From Stutzerimonas balearica DSM 6083 (GTDB lineage: Bacteria > Pseudomonadota > Gammaproteobacteria > Pseudomonadales > Pseudomonadaceae), in the NCBI RefSeq assembly GCF_000818015.1, contig NZ_CP007511.1, forward strand, positions 310,001 to 374,000: a stretch of DNA of 64,000 nt, written 5' to 3'. The position numbers and the translations under genes are program-made. Shown in pieces: positions 7,074 through 16,689 of the stretch. Each line of letters opens with the position of its first letter. The first letter of the stretch is position 1. The notes under the pieces are model-generated. The model made no database searches. It saw only the letters and a program-made list of their open reading frames with translations, and was not told where the DNA came from.

Positions 7074-10000
7074 ATGCTCAGCCTCTACCACGCGCCCGAC
7101 CTGGAAACCCTCGGTGAACTGGCCACGGCCTTGCTCGCCCAGCCGCTGGCCGATCCCTTCGCCCCGGCGCAGGTGGTGGTCCCGAGTCAGGGCATGGGGC
7201 GCTGGCTGACCCTCGCGCTGGCGCGCAAGCAGGGCATCGCCATGCAGCTCGAGCTGCAGCTGCCGGCCGCCTTCGTCTGGGCGCTGAGCCGCCAGGTGCT
7301 CGGCAGCCTGCCGGAGCAGTCGGCGTTTACCCCGACCACCCTGACCTGGCGCCTGTATGGCTGGCTCTGCGAGCCGGACAACCTGGCGCAGGCACCGCGC
7401 CTCCGGCAGTACCTGGACGGCGGCGATGAACGCCGGCGCCTGGCCTTGGCGGCGAAGATCGCCGATACCTTCGACCAGTACCTGCTCTACCGCGACGACT
7501 GGCTGTCGGCCTGGGAACGGGGCGAAACGCGTGATCTGGGGCCCGACGAGGCCTGGCAGGCGCTGCTTTGGCGCGAGCTGACGAAGGACGGCCACCCGCA
7601 CCGGGCGCGCCTGCTCGGCGACCTCTTGCAGCGCCTGCACGGCGACGAACCGCTGGCGGGATTGCCCGAGCGCCTGCTGGTGTTTGGCATCAGCAGCCTG
7701 CCACCGCATCACCTGCGCGTGCTCGACGGGCTGGCTCGACACATCGATGTGGTGGTCTTCGCGCTCAACCCGAGCCGCGAAGCCTGGGGCGAGATTCGCG
7801 ACATCCGCGAGCTGGCCCGGCAGTTCCCGCAGCCCGCGGGCTCGGCGCGCACAGCGGCTGAGCAGCCTGGCGTCGACCGCGCCGTGGCAGATCAACCCTC
7901 GAGTGCCGATGATTGGTATCTGGACGTGGGGCATCCCTTGCTGGCCAGCCTCGGCAAGCAGGGCCGCGATTTCTTCGATGCGCTGTTCGGCCTCGGCGGC
8001 CAGGAGTTCGGGCTCTATTCCGAGGATGCCGACCTGCACGATGGCAGCCTGCTGCAGGCGCTGCAGAACGACATCCTGCGGTTGCGCACGCGCCGCCCCG
8101 AGGAACGTATCGCGCTGGCCGAGGGCGACCGTTCGCTGGAAGTGCACGTCGCCCATTCGCCGCTGCGCGAGGTGGAAATCCTCCACGATCAGCTGCTTGC
8201 GCGTTTCGCCGCCGACCCCGGGCTGACTCCCGACCAGGTCGTCGTGCTGACCCCTGACATCGAGCGCTATGCGCCTTTCATCGAGGCGGTGTTCGCCGCG
8301 CGGGCGCCGGGCGGGCGGGCCAGCGGCGCGCGGATACCCTACAGCCTGGCCGACCGCAGCCTGCGCGCCGAAGTGCCGCTGGTGGAGGCCTTTCTCGAAC
8401 TGCTCGGCCTGCCGCAGAGCCGTTTTGCCGCCGAGGAGGTGCTCGCCTGGCTGGAACGGCCGGCGATCGCCCGGCGCGCCGGTATCGAGAACGAGGATCT
8501 GCCGCTGCTGCGCGACTGGCTGCGTGAGGCCGGCGTGCGCTGGGGGCGCGACGCTGAGCAGCGCGCCCGACTCGGCCTGCCGGATGATCCGGCGTTCACC
8601 TGGCGCCAGGGGCTGGATCGCCTGCTACTGGGCTTCGCCGCGCCGCCGCAGCTGGCCGGCGCGCAGGCGCCGCTGCTCGGTGCGCACTGGCCGCTGGATG
8701 CCCTGGAAGGTGCGCGTGGCCAGCTGCTCGGGCGGCTGGTGGAGTTCGTCGAGCGGCTCGGCCGGCTTGCCGATCGCCTGGCCGCACCGCGCCCGCTGGC
8801 GGCCTGGGCCGACGACCTGCAGGCCCTGCTCGATGAGCTGTTCGACGAACGCGAGGCGGGCGACACGCTGCTCGCCCTGTCGCAGGCCTGCGCGGCGTTG
8901 CGCACGCAGGCCGAGGCGTCCGGGCTGGAGCGGCCGGTCGAGCTCGATCTGGTGCGCCAGCAGCTTACCGCGGCGCTGCAGCAGGGCGGTGGCGCCTCCG
9001 GCTTTCTCACCGGCGCGGTGACGTTCTGCACCATGGTGCCGATGCGCAGCCTGCCGTTCCGCCTGGTCTGCCTGCTCGGTCTGGATGATGGCGTGTTCCC
9101 GCGGCGTAACCCGCCGGCCGGCTTCGACCTCATTGCCCGTCACCCCCGGCGTGGCGATCGGGCGCGGCGGCTGGACGACCGCTACCTGCTGCTGGAAACC
9201 CTGCTCTCGGCACGCCAGGCGCTGTACCTGTCCTATGTCGGCCGCGACCCGCGCGACAACGCCGAACTGCCGCCTTCGGTGCTGCTCAGCGAGGTGCTCG
9301 AAGCCGTCGACCTGACCGCGCAGGCCGATGCCGACGGGCGCAAGGCCAGCCAGCGCATTCGCGTCGAGCATCCGCTGCAGCCCTTTGCCCCGGGCAACTT
9401 CGCTGACGACCCCTGCGCGGGCTTCGCCGAGCACTGGTACCGCGCCGCGCAGCGCCTGGCCGCCGCACCGCAGCCGCCACGCCCCTTCGCCAGCCAACTC
9501 GACGAGCCGGACGAGGCCTGGCTGACCCTCGAGCCCTCCCAGCTCCTGCAGTGCTTCCGCCACCCGCCGCGCTTCCTGCTCGAGCAGCGCCTGGGGCTGC
9601 GTCTGCCCGATGCGCAGCAGGCGCTGGCGAGCGATGAGCCGTTCGAGCTCGAGCTGCCCGCCTGGAACGGCCTGCGTCACCTGGCCATCGAGGCCCTCGA
9701 GCGGGGCTGGAGCGAGGGAGACGAGCGGCGCCTGGCCTGTGCCGCCGGCTGGCTGCCCAGCGGCGAGCTGGGCCAGGCCTTGTGGGGCAAGCTGCGCGGG
9801 CCGGTGCGTGCCTTTGCGCCGCGCCTGTTCGAGATGCGCCCGGACGCGGTGCCGGCGCCGCTGGCGGTGGATGTGCAGCTGGGCGGCGTGCGCATTCACG
9901 GCTGGTTGGACGGCGTCACGCCCAGCGGCCTGTTCGGCTGGAAGCTCGGTCGTCTCGGCGAGTGGGACCTGGCGCCGTTCTGGCTGCGCCATCTGCTGCT

Positions 10001-10415
10001 CAACCTCAGCGCCACCCCGGACATCGCACGCGAAAGCCTGCTGCTGTCGCCGGCTGGCGACTGGCAGCTCGGCCCGCTCGAGAATGCCGCGGCGCTGCTC
10101 GAGCCCTGGCTGGCCGCCTACCGTTCCGCGATCCGCGAGCCGCTGCCGCTGCTGGCACGCAGCAGTCATGCCTTCGCCCGTGGCTACCGCAACCCGAGCC
10201 GTGGCAGCGAGCCGCTGCAAACCGCCCGCAAGCGCGCGAAGGAGGCCTGGCTCGGTGCCGATTTCAGCCCTGTCGCCGCCGAATGCGAGGACCCCTGGAA
10301 CGCCCTGGCCTTTCGTGATCGCGACCCACTGGATGAGCGCTTCGAGGCGCTGGCCGAGCAGCTCATCGGCCCGATACTCGATGCGCTGGCCGACGACGAG
10401 GAGACGGACGCATGA
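7074..10415 (+). CDS. recC: Exodeoxyribonuclease V subunit gamma (RecC)
   Basis: Chi-recognising, non-catalytic scaffold subunit of the RecBCD helicase-nuclease, 1113 aa, close to the usual length. The N-terminus (LYHAPDLETLGELATALL, then VVVPSQGMGRWL at about 37-48) is the conserved RecC opening, which resembles an inactivated helicase domain. Further family landmarks are VLTPDIERYAPFIEAVF (about 390), the TFCTMVPMRSLPFRLVCLLGLDDGVFPR region (about 650-677) and FDLIARHPRRGDRARRLDDRYLLLE (about 683-707). An AGGGA precedes the ATG by a few bases. Its last four bases overlap the recB start, which implies translational coupling. It acts in double-strand-break repair and in degradation of linear foreign DNA. 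Confidence 0.96.
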   Translation: MLSLYHAPDLETLGELATALLAQPLADPFAPAQVVVPSQGMGRWLTLALARKQGIAMQLELQLPAAFVWALSRQVLGSLPEQSAFTPTTLTWRLYGWLCEPDNLAQAPRLRQYLDGGDERRRLALAAKIADTFDQYLLYRDDWLSAWERGETRDLGPDEAWQALLWRELTKDGHPHRARLLGDLLQRLHGDEPLAGLPERLLVFGISSLPPHHLRVLDGLARHIDVVVFALNPSREAWGEIRDIRELARQFPQPAGSARTAAEQPGVDRAVADQPSSADDWYLDVGHPLLASLGKQGRDFFDALFGLGGQEFGLYSEDADLHDGSLLQALQNDILRLRTRRPEERIALAEGDRSLEVHVAHSPLREVEILHDQLLARFAADPGLTPDQVVVLTPDIERYAPFIEAVFAARAPGGRASGARIPYSLADRSLRAEVPLVEAFLELLGLPQSRFAAEEVLAWLERPAIARRAGIENEDLPLLRDWLREAGVRWGRDAEQRARLGLPDDPAFTWRQGLDRLLLGFAAPPQLAGAQAPLLGAHWPLDALEGARGQLLGRLVEFVERLGRLADRLAAPRPLAAWADDLQALLDELFDEREAGDTLLALSQACAALRTQAEASGLERPVELDLVRQQLTAALQQGGGASGFLTGAVTFCTMVPMRSLPFRLVCLLGLDDGVFPRRNPPAGFDLIARHPRRGDRARRLDDRYLLLETLLSARQALYLSYVGRDPRDNAELPPSVLLSEVLEAVDLTAQADADGRKASQRIRVEHPLQPFAPGNFADDPCAGFAEHWYRAAQRLAAAPQPPRPFASQLDEPDEAWLTLEPSQLLQCFRHPPRFLLEQRLGLRLPDAQQALASDEPFELELPAWNGLRHLAIEALERGWSEGDERRLACAAGWLPSGELGQALWGKLRGPVRAFAPRLFEMRPDAVPAPLAVDVQLGGVRIHGWLDGVTPSGLFGWKLGRLGEWDLAPFWLRHLLLNLSATPDIARESLLLSPAGDWQLGPLENAAALLEPWLAAYRSAIREPLPLLARSSHAFARGYRNPSRGSEPLQTARKRAKEAWLGADFSPVAAECEDPWNALAFRDRDPLDERFEALAEQLIGPILDALADDEETDA

Positions 10416-13400
10416 GCCTGGACCTGCTCGAATCGCCTTTCGACGGGCGCTCGCTGATCGAGGCGAGCGCCGGCACCGGCAAGACCTGGACGCTCACCGC
10501 ACTGTATGCGCGGCTGCTACTCGAGCGGCAGCTGTCGGTGGGGCAGATCCTGGTGGTGACCTATACCACCGCCGCCACCGCCGAATTGCGCGAGCGTATC
10601 CGCACGCGCCTGGCCGACCTGCTGGCGATCTACGACGGTACGCCAGGCGACGATGCCTTCCTGCAACGCCTGCATGCGCGCTTTCCCGACGAGGCGTCGC
10701 GACGGCGCCTGCTGCTGGCGGTGCATGGCTTCGACGAGGCGGCGATCTTCACCATTCACGGCTTTTGTCAGCGCGCCCTGCAGGATGCCGCGTTCGAGGC
10801 CGGTGGCGACTTCGACAGCGAGCTGACCGCCGATGACCGCGAGCTCATCGATGCGCTGCTCGCCGACTGCTGGCGCAGCGAGCTGGCCGACGCCGATCCG
10901 GCCTGGGCGCGCTTCCTGGCCAAGCAGCGCATCACCCCGACCTGGCTGCGCGGGCGCCTGCGCGCGCATCTGGGCAAACCCTACCTGCGGGTCGAGCCGG
11001 CCGAGCCGCCACCAGCGGCCGACCTCTCGGCGGTTGACGCGGCCTGGCAGCGCGCCGCGCCGCTCTGGCAAGCGACTGGCCACGCCTGGGCGGCCGAGCT
11101 GGCGGCGCACCCGGGGCTCAGCCAGACCACCCACAAGGCGCTGAAGCTTCCGGCCTGGCGCGCCGAGCTGGACAGCTATTTCGCCGACCCGGCGGCCTGT
11201 TACGACGCGCCCGAAGGCCTGCTCAAGCTGGGCGCTCGCGCGCTTGCCAAGGCCTGCAAGAAGGGTCACGCGGCGCCGCAGTGTGCATTGGCCGAGGCCC
11301 TCGATGCGCTGGCCGACGCCCTCGCGCTGGCCGTACCGGCTGGCCGGCAGCGCCTGGTCGGGCTGCAGGTGCGGCTGCTCGAGCGCCTCAATCGCGAGTT
11401 GCCCGAACGCAAGGCAGAGCAGCGCCTGCTGGCCTTCGACGACTTGCTCAACCGCCTCGATCAGGCCCTGCGCGGCCCGGTCGGCGAGGCACTGGCGGCA
11501 TCGCTGCGCGATAGTTATCCGCTGGCGCTGATTGACGAGTTCCAGGATACCGACCCGATCCAGTACGCGATCTTCGATCGCATCTACACGCCGGGCAGCG
11601 GAGCCTCGCTGTGTTTCGTCGGCGACCCCAAGCAGGCCATCTATGCCTTTCGCGGCGCCGACCTGGCGACCTACCTGAAGGCCAAGCAGCAGGTCGATCG
11701 CGCACCCTACAGCCTGCCGGTCAACCACCGTTCCACGCCGCAACTGATCGACGCGCTCAACCTGCTGTTCGAGCGGCCGCGCCCGTTCTCCGAGGCCGGC
11801 CTGGAATACCCGCCGGTGCGGGCTGCCGAGCGCCCGCGTGCGCGCCTGCGGCTGGACGATGAAGCGGCGCCGCTGGCGCTGGTCTGGCTTGGCGACGAGC
11901 CGCTGAACAAGGGCGAGGCAGCCGAAAGGGCGGCGGTGGACTGCGCACGACGCATTGCCGGGCAGCTGGCCGCGGCTGCCGAGGGACGTGTCGGTTTCGA
12001 GCGGGACGGTGAGTTCACGCCACTCAAGGGCGGCGACATCGCGGTGCTGGTGGCCAACCACCGGCAGGCCGCGCTGATCGCCGACGAACTGGCCCGGCGC
12101 GGTGTGCCCAGCGTGCGCCGTGGGCGCGATAGCGTCTGGCAGAGCGAGGAGGCCGCCGAACTGGCCGCGGTGCTGGCCGCCTACGTCGAACCCGGGCGCG
12201 AAGGCCTGCTGCGTTATGCGCTGGCGACACGCCTGCTGGGTCGCGATAGCACCGCCCTGGCGCGTTGCCAGGATGATCCCCAGCAGTGGGATGCCGAGCG
12301 TGAGAGTGCCGAGCGCTATCACCAGCTGTGGCAGCAGCATGGCTTCATGCGCGTGTTTCGTGCCTGGCTCGATGAACAGACCGTGGCCGAGCGGTTACTG
12401 GCCCGGGTCGACGGCGAGCGGCGGCTGACCAACCTGCTGCACCTGGGCGAGCTGTTGCAGGCCGAGAGCCTGTTGCGCCCCGGTCTCGAGCCGCTGCTCG
12501 CCTGGTTCGAGGCGCAGCGGGCCGGCGAAAGCGGTGGCGAGGAGGCCCTGCTGCGTCTGGAAAGCGATGCCGAGCGCGTGCAGATCGTCACCATCCATAC
12601 CAGCAAGGGGCTGGAGTACCCGCTGGTCTATTGCCCCTTCCTCTGGGACGGCAAGCTGCTCGGCAAGAACCGTGACGCCGCCAGCTGCCACGACGAGAGC
12701 GGCCGGCCGCTGCTCGACCTGGGCAGCGAGCGGCTCGAGGCGCACCTTGAGCAGTCGCGCCGCGAGACCTTTGCCGAACAGTTGCGCCTGGCCTATGTGG
12801 CGCTGACGCGTGCGCGCGACCGGCTCTGGGTGCACTGGGGGCCGGTGAACCTGTGCAAGCCGAAAAAGGACGGCAGCCTCGCCGAGGAGGGCCTGCATAC
12901 CAGCGCCATGGCCTGGCTGCTGCACGGTCGAGCCCTGCCTGGAAACGACGCGCTCGGCGAGCTGGGTAACTATCTCGGCGAGCGCGATGCGCTCGGCCTG
13001 CGCCGCGAGGTCGAGCGGTTGGCCGAGGCGAGTGCCGGCAGCCTTGCCTGCCTGCCGCTGCAGGCGCATGAAGCCAGCGCCGCAGGCAATCTTCGAGCCG
13101 AGCCGCCGCGCCGCCTGGCCGAGCTGGGGCGCAGCCTGCACAGCGCCTGGCGAATCGGCAGCTTTTCCGGTCTGGCTGCCGGCCTGCACATGGAGGCGCC
13201 GGATCGCGACGCCCTGGCGATGCCTGATCCGGCCGAGCCGGGCAGTGGTTTCTTTGCCTTTCCCCGTGGCGCGCGCGCCGGGACCTGCCTGCACGCGATT
13301 CTCGAGGACTGGGCACGCGGCAAGGCCCCATTGGCCGAGCTGGTGGAACCAGCGCTCGCTGCCCACGGCCTGTCGGGCGAATGGCGCGACGTCGCCGCGG

Positions 13401-13954
13401 CGCAGCTGCAACAGGTGCTGGACACCGACCTCGACGGCCAGGGCCTGCGCCTGTCCGCGCTGTCGCCGGCCCGACGCCTGCCGGAACTGGGCTTCACCTT
13501 TCCGGTGCGCGAGCTGGATGTGGCGCGCCTGCGCGCGCTGCTCGGCGACCCCGCCAGCGGCCTTCCGGCGCCCTTGCGCGAGGCCGCGGCGCGGCTGGAG
13601 TTCGACAGCCTGCGCGGCTATCTCAAGGGCTTCATCGACCTGACCTTCGAGCATGCCGGGCGCTGGTACATCGCCGACTACAAGTCCAACTGGCTCGGCC
13701 CGGACGCGAGCTACTACGGCGGGGAGCGATTGCTGCAGGCGCTCGCCGGCGAGCACTACTACCTGCAATACCTGATCTACCTCGTGGCCCTGCGCCGCTT
13801 CCTGCGCCAGCGCCTGGCCGACTATCGCGACGACTGCCTGGGCGGTGCCTTCTACCTGTTCCTGCGCGGCATGCCGGAGGCCGGCGTGTACTTCGCGCGA
13901 CCGGACGAGCACCTGCTCGATGCGCTGGATCGGTTGTTCGAGGAGGGCAGGTGA
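10412..13954 (+). CDS. recB: Exodeoxyribonuclease V subunit beta (RecB)
   Basis: 3'-5' helicase and sole nuclease of RecBCD, 1180 aa. Visible motifs: Walker A ASAGTGKT at residues 18-25; the UvrD-type Walker B DEFQDTDPIQ near 373; the motif-VI region AYVALTRARDRLWVHW near 790; and the C-terminal nuclease GFIDLTF (about 1073) with DYKSNW (about 1089), whose Asp and Lys belong to the metal-dependent active site. It overlaps recC by four bases (ATGA). recD follows only after a 319-base gap that contains REP-like repeats, whereas recBCD genes are usually closely packed. Confidence 0.97.
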   Translation: MSLDLLESPFDGRSLIEASAGTGKTWTLTALYARLLLERQLSVGQILVVTYTTAATAELRERIRTRLADLLAIYDGTPGDDAFLQRLHARFPDEASRRRLLLAVHGFDEAAIFTIHGFCQRALQDAAFEAGGDFDSELTADDRELIDALLADCWRSELADADPAWARFLAKQRITPTWLRGRLRAHLGKPYLRVEPAEPPPAADLSAVDAAWQRAAPLWQATGHAWAAELAAHPGLSQTTHKALKLPAWRAELDSYFADPAACYDAPEGLLKLGARALAKACKKGHAAPQCALAEALDALADALALAVPAGRQRLVGLQVRLLERLNRELPERKAEQRLLAFDDLLNRLDQALRGPVGEALAASLRDSYPLALIDEFQDTDPIQYAIFDRIYTPGSGASLCFVGDPKQAIYAFRGADLATYLKAKQQVDRAPYSLPVNHRSTPQLIDALNLLFERPRPFSEAGLEYPPVRAAERPRARLRLDDEAAPLALVWLGDEPLNKGEAAERAAVDCARRIAGQLAAAAEGRVGFERDGEFTPLKGGDIAVLVANHRQAALIADELARRGVPSVRRGRDSVWQSEEAAELAAVLAAYVEPGREGLLRYALATRLLGRDSTALARCQDDPQQWDAERESAERYHQLWQQHGFMRVFRAWLDEQTVAERLLARVDGERRLTNLLHLGELLQAESLLRPGLEPLLAWFEAQRAGESGGEEALLRLESDAERVQIVTIHTSKGLEYPLVYCPFLWDGKLLGKNRDAASCHDESGRPLLDLGSERLEAHLEQSRRETFAEQLRLAYVALTRARDRLWVHWGPVNLCKPKKDGSLAEEGLHTSAMAWLLHGRALPGNDALGELGNYLGERDALGLRREVERLAEASAGSLACLPLQAHEASAAGNLRAEPPRRLAELGRSLHSAWRIGSFSGLAAGLHMEAPDRDALAMPDPAEPGSGFFAFPRGARAGTCLHAILEDWARGKAPLAELVEPALAAHGLSGEWRDVAAAQLQQVLDTDLDGQGLRLSALSPARRLPELGFTFPVRELDVARLRALLGDPASGLPAPLREAAARLEFDSLRGYLKGFIDLTFEHAGRWYIADYKSNWLGPDASYYGGERLLQALAGEHYYLQYLIYLVALRRFLRQRLADYRDDCLGGAFYLFLRGMPEAGVYFARPDEHLLDALDRLFEEGR

Positions 13955-14003
13955 TGTGCGTGGAAGAGGTGAAGCGCTTGGCGGCGTATCGACGCGCCTG
14001 TCC

Positions 14004-14072
14004 TGCCGGGCTGAAGCCCACCCTGCCGGGAGATCAGGGCGCATCGGCTGTAGGGCCGGCCTCGGCCCACCA
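14004..14072. repeat. REP-like inverted pair in the recB-recD gap
   Basis: The 319-base gap between recB and recD (13955-14273) holds no convincing gene. It contains two oppositely oriented REP-like units: 14004-14026 with the hairpin GGGC-TGAA-GCCC followed by ACCCTGC, and 14048-14072 with TAGGGCCGGCCTCGGCCCACC, a degenerate reverse version with a 6-bp stem. GGGCTGAAGCCCACCCTGC resembles extragenic palindromes common in Pseudomonas (established knowledge). The remainder is GC-rich non-coding sequence ending in the recD ribosome-binding site AAGGAG. The pair could stabilise recCB mRNA and uncouple recD expression. Confidence 0.6.
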
Positions 14073-14273
14073 CCGGCAGCCGGCCGCTGCGCCGGGCCGG
14101 GCGGCAGCGCTCGGGCCACGCGCTGCTGCGCTCATTGAGCGTCCGTTTCGAGCCGCCTCGGCGGTGCAGCGGGGCGCCCGACGCTGGGCGAGCCGGCCCT
14201 GCCACGTTGGGGGCGAGCTTGGCCGCGGGTCGGCGCCGCGCGACGCCGTGACGTTTGTTTCAAGGAGCGCCCG

Positions 14274-16100
14274 ATGACCTCTGCCGTTCTACCCCTCGGC
14301 CCGCTGGAGCGGGCCTTTGTCGCCAGCCTGCAACGGCTCGAGCCGCAGGCGCCCGAATCGGTGCTGCTGGCCGCTGCGCTGTGTTGCGAAGCGCTGGCAG
14401 GCGGGGATGTCTGCCTGCCACTGCGACGGCTGGCCGGCAGGCGGCCCTGGCCGGAGATCGACCTTGTGTTGCCCGCGCTGGAGGCCTGGCGCGCCCAGCT
14501 CGAGGCTTCGCCACTGGTCGGCGGGCCTGGCGCTTATGCGCCGCTGATCCTCGATGGCGAGCGGCTCTATCTCGCGCGCTACCAGGCTTATGAACAACAG
14601 CTGGCCGAACGCCTGCTGGCCCGCGCCAGCGACGCGCCGGAGGTTGACGAAGCCTGTCTTGCCGACAGCCTGGCGCGGCTGTTCGCCTTCAACCGGCAGA
14701 CGCCCGACTGGCAGCGATTGGCCGCTGCGCAGGCGGTGCGGCGCCGATTGGCGGTGATTTCCGGCGGGCCGGGCACTGGCAAGACGACCACCGTGGTGCG
14801 TCTGCTCGCCGCCCTGCTCGAACAACCCGATGGGGCGAACCTGGCCATCGGCCTGGCGGCGCCCACCGGCAAGGCGGCGGCGCGCATGGCCGAGGCAATC
14901 CGCAACGCCAAGGCCCAGTTGCCGGTCGCCGAGGCGATCAGAGCAGCGCTGCCAGACGAGGCGCGGACGCTGCACCGGCTGCTCGGCAGCCGGGGCGACA
15001 GCCCGCGGGTGCGCCATGATGCGGCCAACCCACTGCCGCTCGACGTGCTCGTGGTGGACGAAGCCTCCATGGTCGACCTGGCCCTGATGGCCAAGCTGGT
15101 CGAGGCGCTGCCACCGCGCGCCCGGCTGATCCTGCTGGGCGACAAGGACCAGCTCGCCGCGGTAGAAGCCGGCGCGGTGTTCGCCGAGCTCTGCGAGGGG
15201 CGCGGCTTCGACGCCCGGGCGGCCGCCGATCTCGAGCGCCTGACGGGCCAGGCGGTGCCGATCCAGGCCCCACGCTCGCGCCTCGGCGATGCGGTGGTGT
15301 TGCTGACCCACAGCCATCGCTTCGCCGGTGATAGCGGCATTGGCGAACTGGCCCGGCGACTCAATGCCGGCGATGCGCCCGGCACCCTGGCCCTGCTGCG
15401 CGAGGGCGCGGCCGAACTGCTGTGGAACGCCGAGCCCTCGGCGGCTGCGCTGGTCGAGCGGCTGGAGCAGGGCTATGCGGCCTACCTGCAGGCCGCGCGC
15501 CAGGGTGATCCGGCGGCGGCCTTCGCGGCGTTCAATGGCTTTCGTGCGCTGACTGCGCAGCGCGAGGGCGCGTTCGGCGTGGCCGGCCTCAACGAGGCCC
15601 TGGAGGCGCGCTTCAAGCGTCGCCTCGGGGTGGCGAGCCGCGAGCGCTGGTATCCCGGGCGCGCGATCATGGTGCGCCAGAACGATTACGCGTTGGGCCT
15701 GTTCAACGGTGACATCGGCCTGTGCCTGCAGAGTGGCGACGGGCTGCGTGTGTTCTTCGAGGGTGAGCAGGGCTTCCGCGGCTTTGCCCCGGCCCGCCTG
15801 CCGAGCCACGACAGTGCCTTCGCTATGACCGTGCACAAGAGTCAGGGCTCGGAGTTCAGCGAAGTGCTGCTGGCCCTGCCCGAACAGCCGAGCCCGCTGT
15901 TGACCCGCGCCCTGCTGTACACCGGCATCACCCGGGCGCGCCAGCGGGTCGAGCTGTGGGCGCTGCCGGCGCGGCTGGCCGAGGCGGTCAACGCGCGGGC
16001 CGAGCGTGCGTCCGGCCTGGCCGAGCGGCTGGCCGCTCCCGCGCCGACGGCGCCGGCTGTCGCAGCGCCAGCCGATGGCGACCAGCTCAGCCTGTTCTGA
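14274..16100 (+). CDS. recD: Exodeoxyribonuclease V subunit alpha (RecD)
   Basis: 5'-3' SF1B helicase subunit of RecBCD, 608 aa. Walker A GGPGTGKT is at residues 164-171; a second nucleotide-motif stretch APTGKAAARMAEAI follows near 200, Walker B VVDEASMVD near 260, and the helicase motif AMTVHKSQGSEF near 517 with YTGITRAR near 545. The N-terminal ~150 residues are the usual RecD domain that contacts RecBC. The start is fixed by AAGGAG nine bases upstream. It is separated from recB by the REP-like region, so it probably depends on read-through or on a promoter inside that gap. A hairpin terminator follows. Confidence 0.96.
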   Translation: MTSAVLPLGPLERAFVASLQRLEPQAPESVLLAAALCCEALAGGDVCLPLRRLAGRRPWPEIDLVLPALEAWRAQLEASPLVGGPGAYAPLILDGERLYLARYQAYEQQLAERLLARASDAPEVDEACLADSLARLFAFNRQTPDWQRLAAAQAVRRRLAVISGGPGTGKTTTVVRLLAALLEQPDGANLAIGLAAPTGKAAARMAEAIRNAKAQLPVAEAIRAALPDEARTLHRLLGSRGDSPRVRHDAANPLPLDVLVVDEASMVDLALMAKLVEALPPRARLILLGDKDQLAAVEAGAVFAELCEGRGFDARAAADLERLTGQAVPIQAPRSRLGDAVVLLTHSHRFAGDSGIGELARRLNAGDAPGTLALLREGAAELLWNAEPSAAALVERLEQGYAAYLQAARQGDPAAAFAAFNGFRALTAQREGAFGVAGLNEALEARFKRRLGVASRERWYPGRAIMVRQNDYALGLFNGDIGLCLQSGDGLRVFFEGEQGFRGFAPARLPSHDSAFAMTVHKSQGSEFSEVLLALPEQPSPLLTRALLYTGITRARQRVELWALPARLAEAVNARAERASGLAERLAAPAPTAPAVAAPADGDQLSLF

Positions 16101-16111
16101 GCGCAACTGAG

Positions 16112-16148
16112 CTGCAGCCCACGGCTGATGCGGGTTGCAGCCGGTTTT
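16112..16148 (+). terminator. Probable recD terminator
   Basis: CTGCAGCCC (16112-16120) pairs with GGGTTGCAG (16132-16140) through nine pairs including one G-T. A short TTTT follows at 16145-16148. It begins 12 bases after the recD stop. Confidence 0.55.
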
Positions 16149-16245
16149 GCGGCGCTCGATGCGTCGTTTCGTGAAACGGTTGTGCGTTTGCACGAGGGCT
16201 TTCTGCTCCGATGCGCGTCTGTCTGACGCGAGCGGAAGCGGGCCT

Positions 16246-16689
16246 ATGCAAAAGCTGTTTTACCTTCTCTGGGCGCTGTGCAGCCTTGGCCTCGGCGGTC
16301 TGGCCGTGACCAATCTGTGGTTACGCCCCGGCGCACCGTCGCTGTTCGCCCTGGCGCTGGTGATCTATTACGCGTTCTGCTTCTTCGGGCTGATCCGCGC
16401 GGCCTTTCTGCCCTGGGGCCTGCTCGGCCGGCATCGACGCAGCGGTTACTGGCTATGCCTGTTGCTGCTGCCGCTGGCCCTGGTACCGCTGCAGGTTGCC
16501 TATCGCGTCTGGCAGGCAGACGGCTACCTGGCGGTCGACCCGCTGCACCGTGCCGCCTGGCTGCATCCACTGCTCGGCTGGCTGCAGAGCGCGCTGGGCT
16601 ATCTCGGCCCGCTGCTGCTGCTCGGCAGCCTCGGGTTGGGCATGGCCGCGGTGCTGTTGCGCGCCCTGCGCGGCCAGGTGGCGCGCTGA
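16246..16689 (+). CDS. Small integral membrane protein, function unknown
   Basis: 147 aa with about four hydrophobic segments (residues 3-25, 31-55, 65-85, 115-142) and arginine-rich loops (GRHRRSGYW). The ATG at 16246 starts directly with a membrane helix (MQKLFYLLWALCSLGLGG); a longer in-frame start at 16135 would prepend a cysteine- and arginine-rich stretch with no support. The stop abuts the stop of the convergent transporter gene at 16690. I do not recognise a family. Homologues appear in pseudomonads as uncharacterised membrane proteins (from memory). Confidence 0.7.
   Translation: MQKLFYLLWALCSLGLGGLAVTNLWLRPGAPSLFALALVIYYAFCFFGLIRAAFLPWGLLGRHRRSGYWLCLLLLPLALVPLQVAYRVWQADGYLAVDPLHRAAWLHPLLGWLQSALGYLGPLLLLGSLGLGMAAVLLRALRGQVAR

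Noticed and set aside
8625..14119. Several long minus-strand frames opposite recC, recB and their junction
   Set aside because: They mirror recCB codon structure, have no ribosome-binding sites and no recognisable domains.
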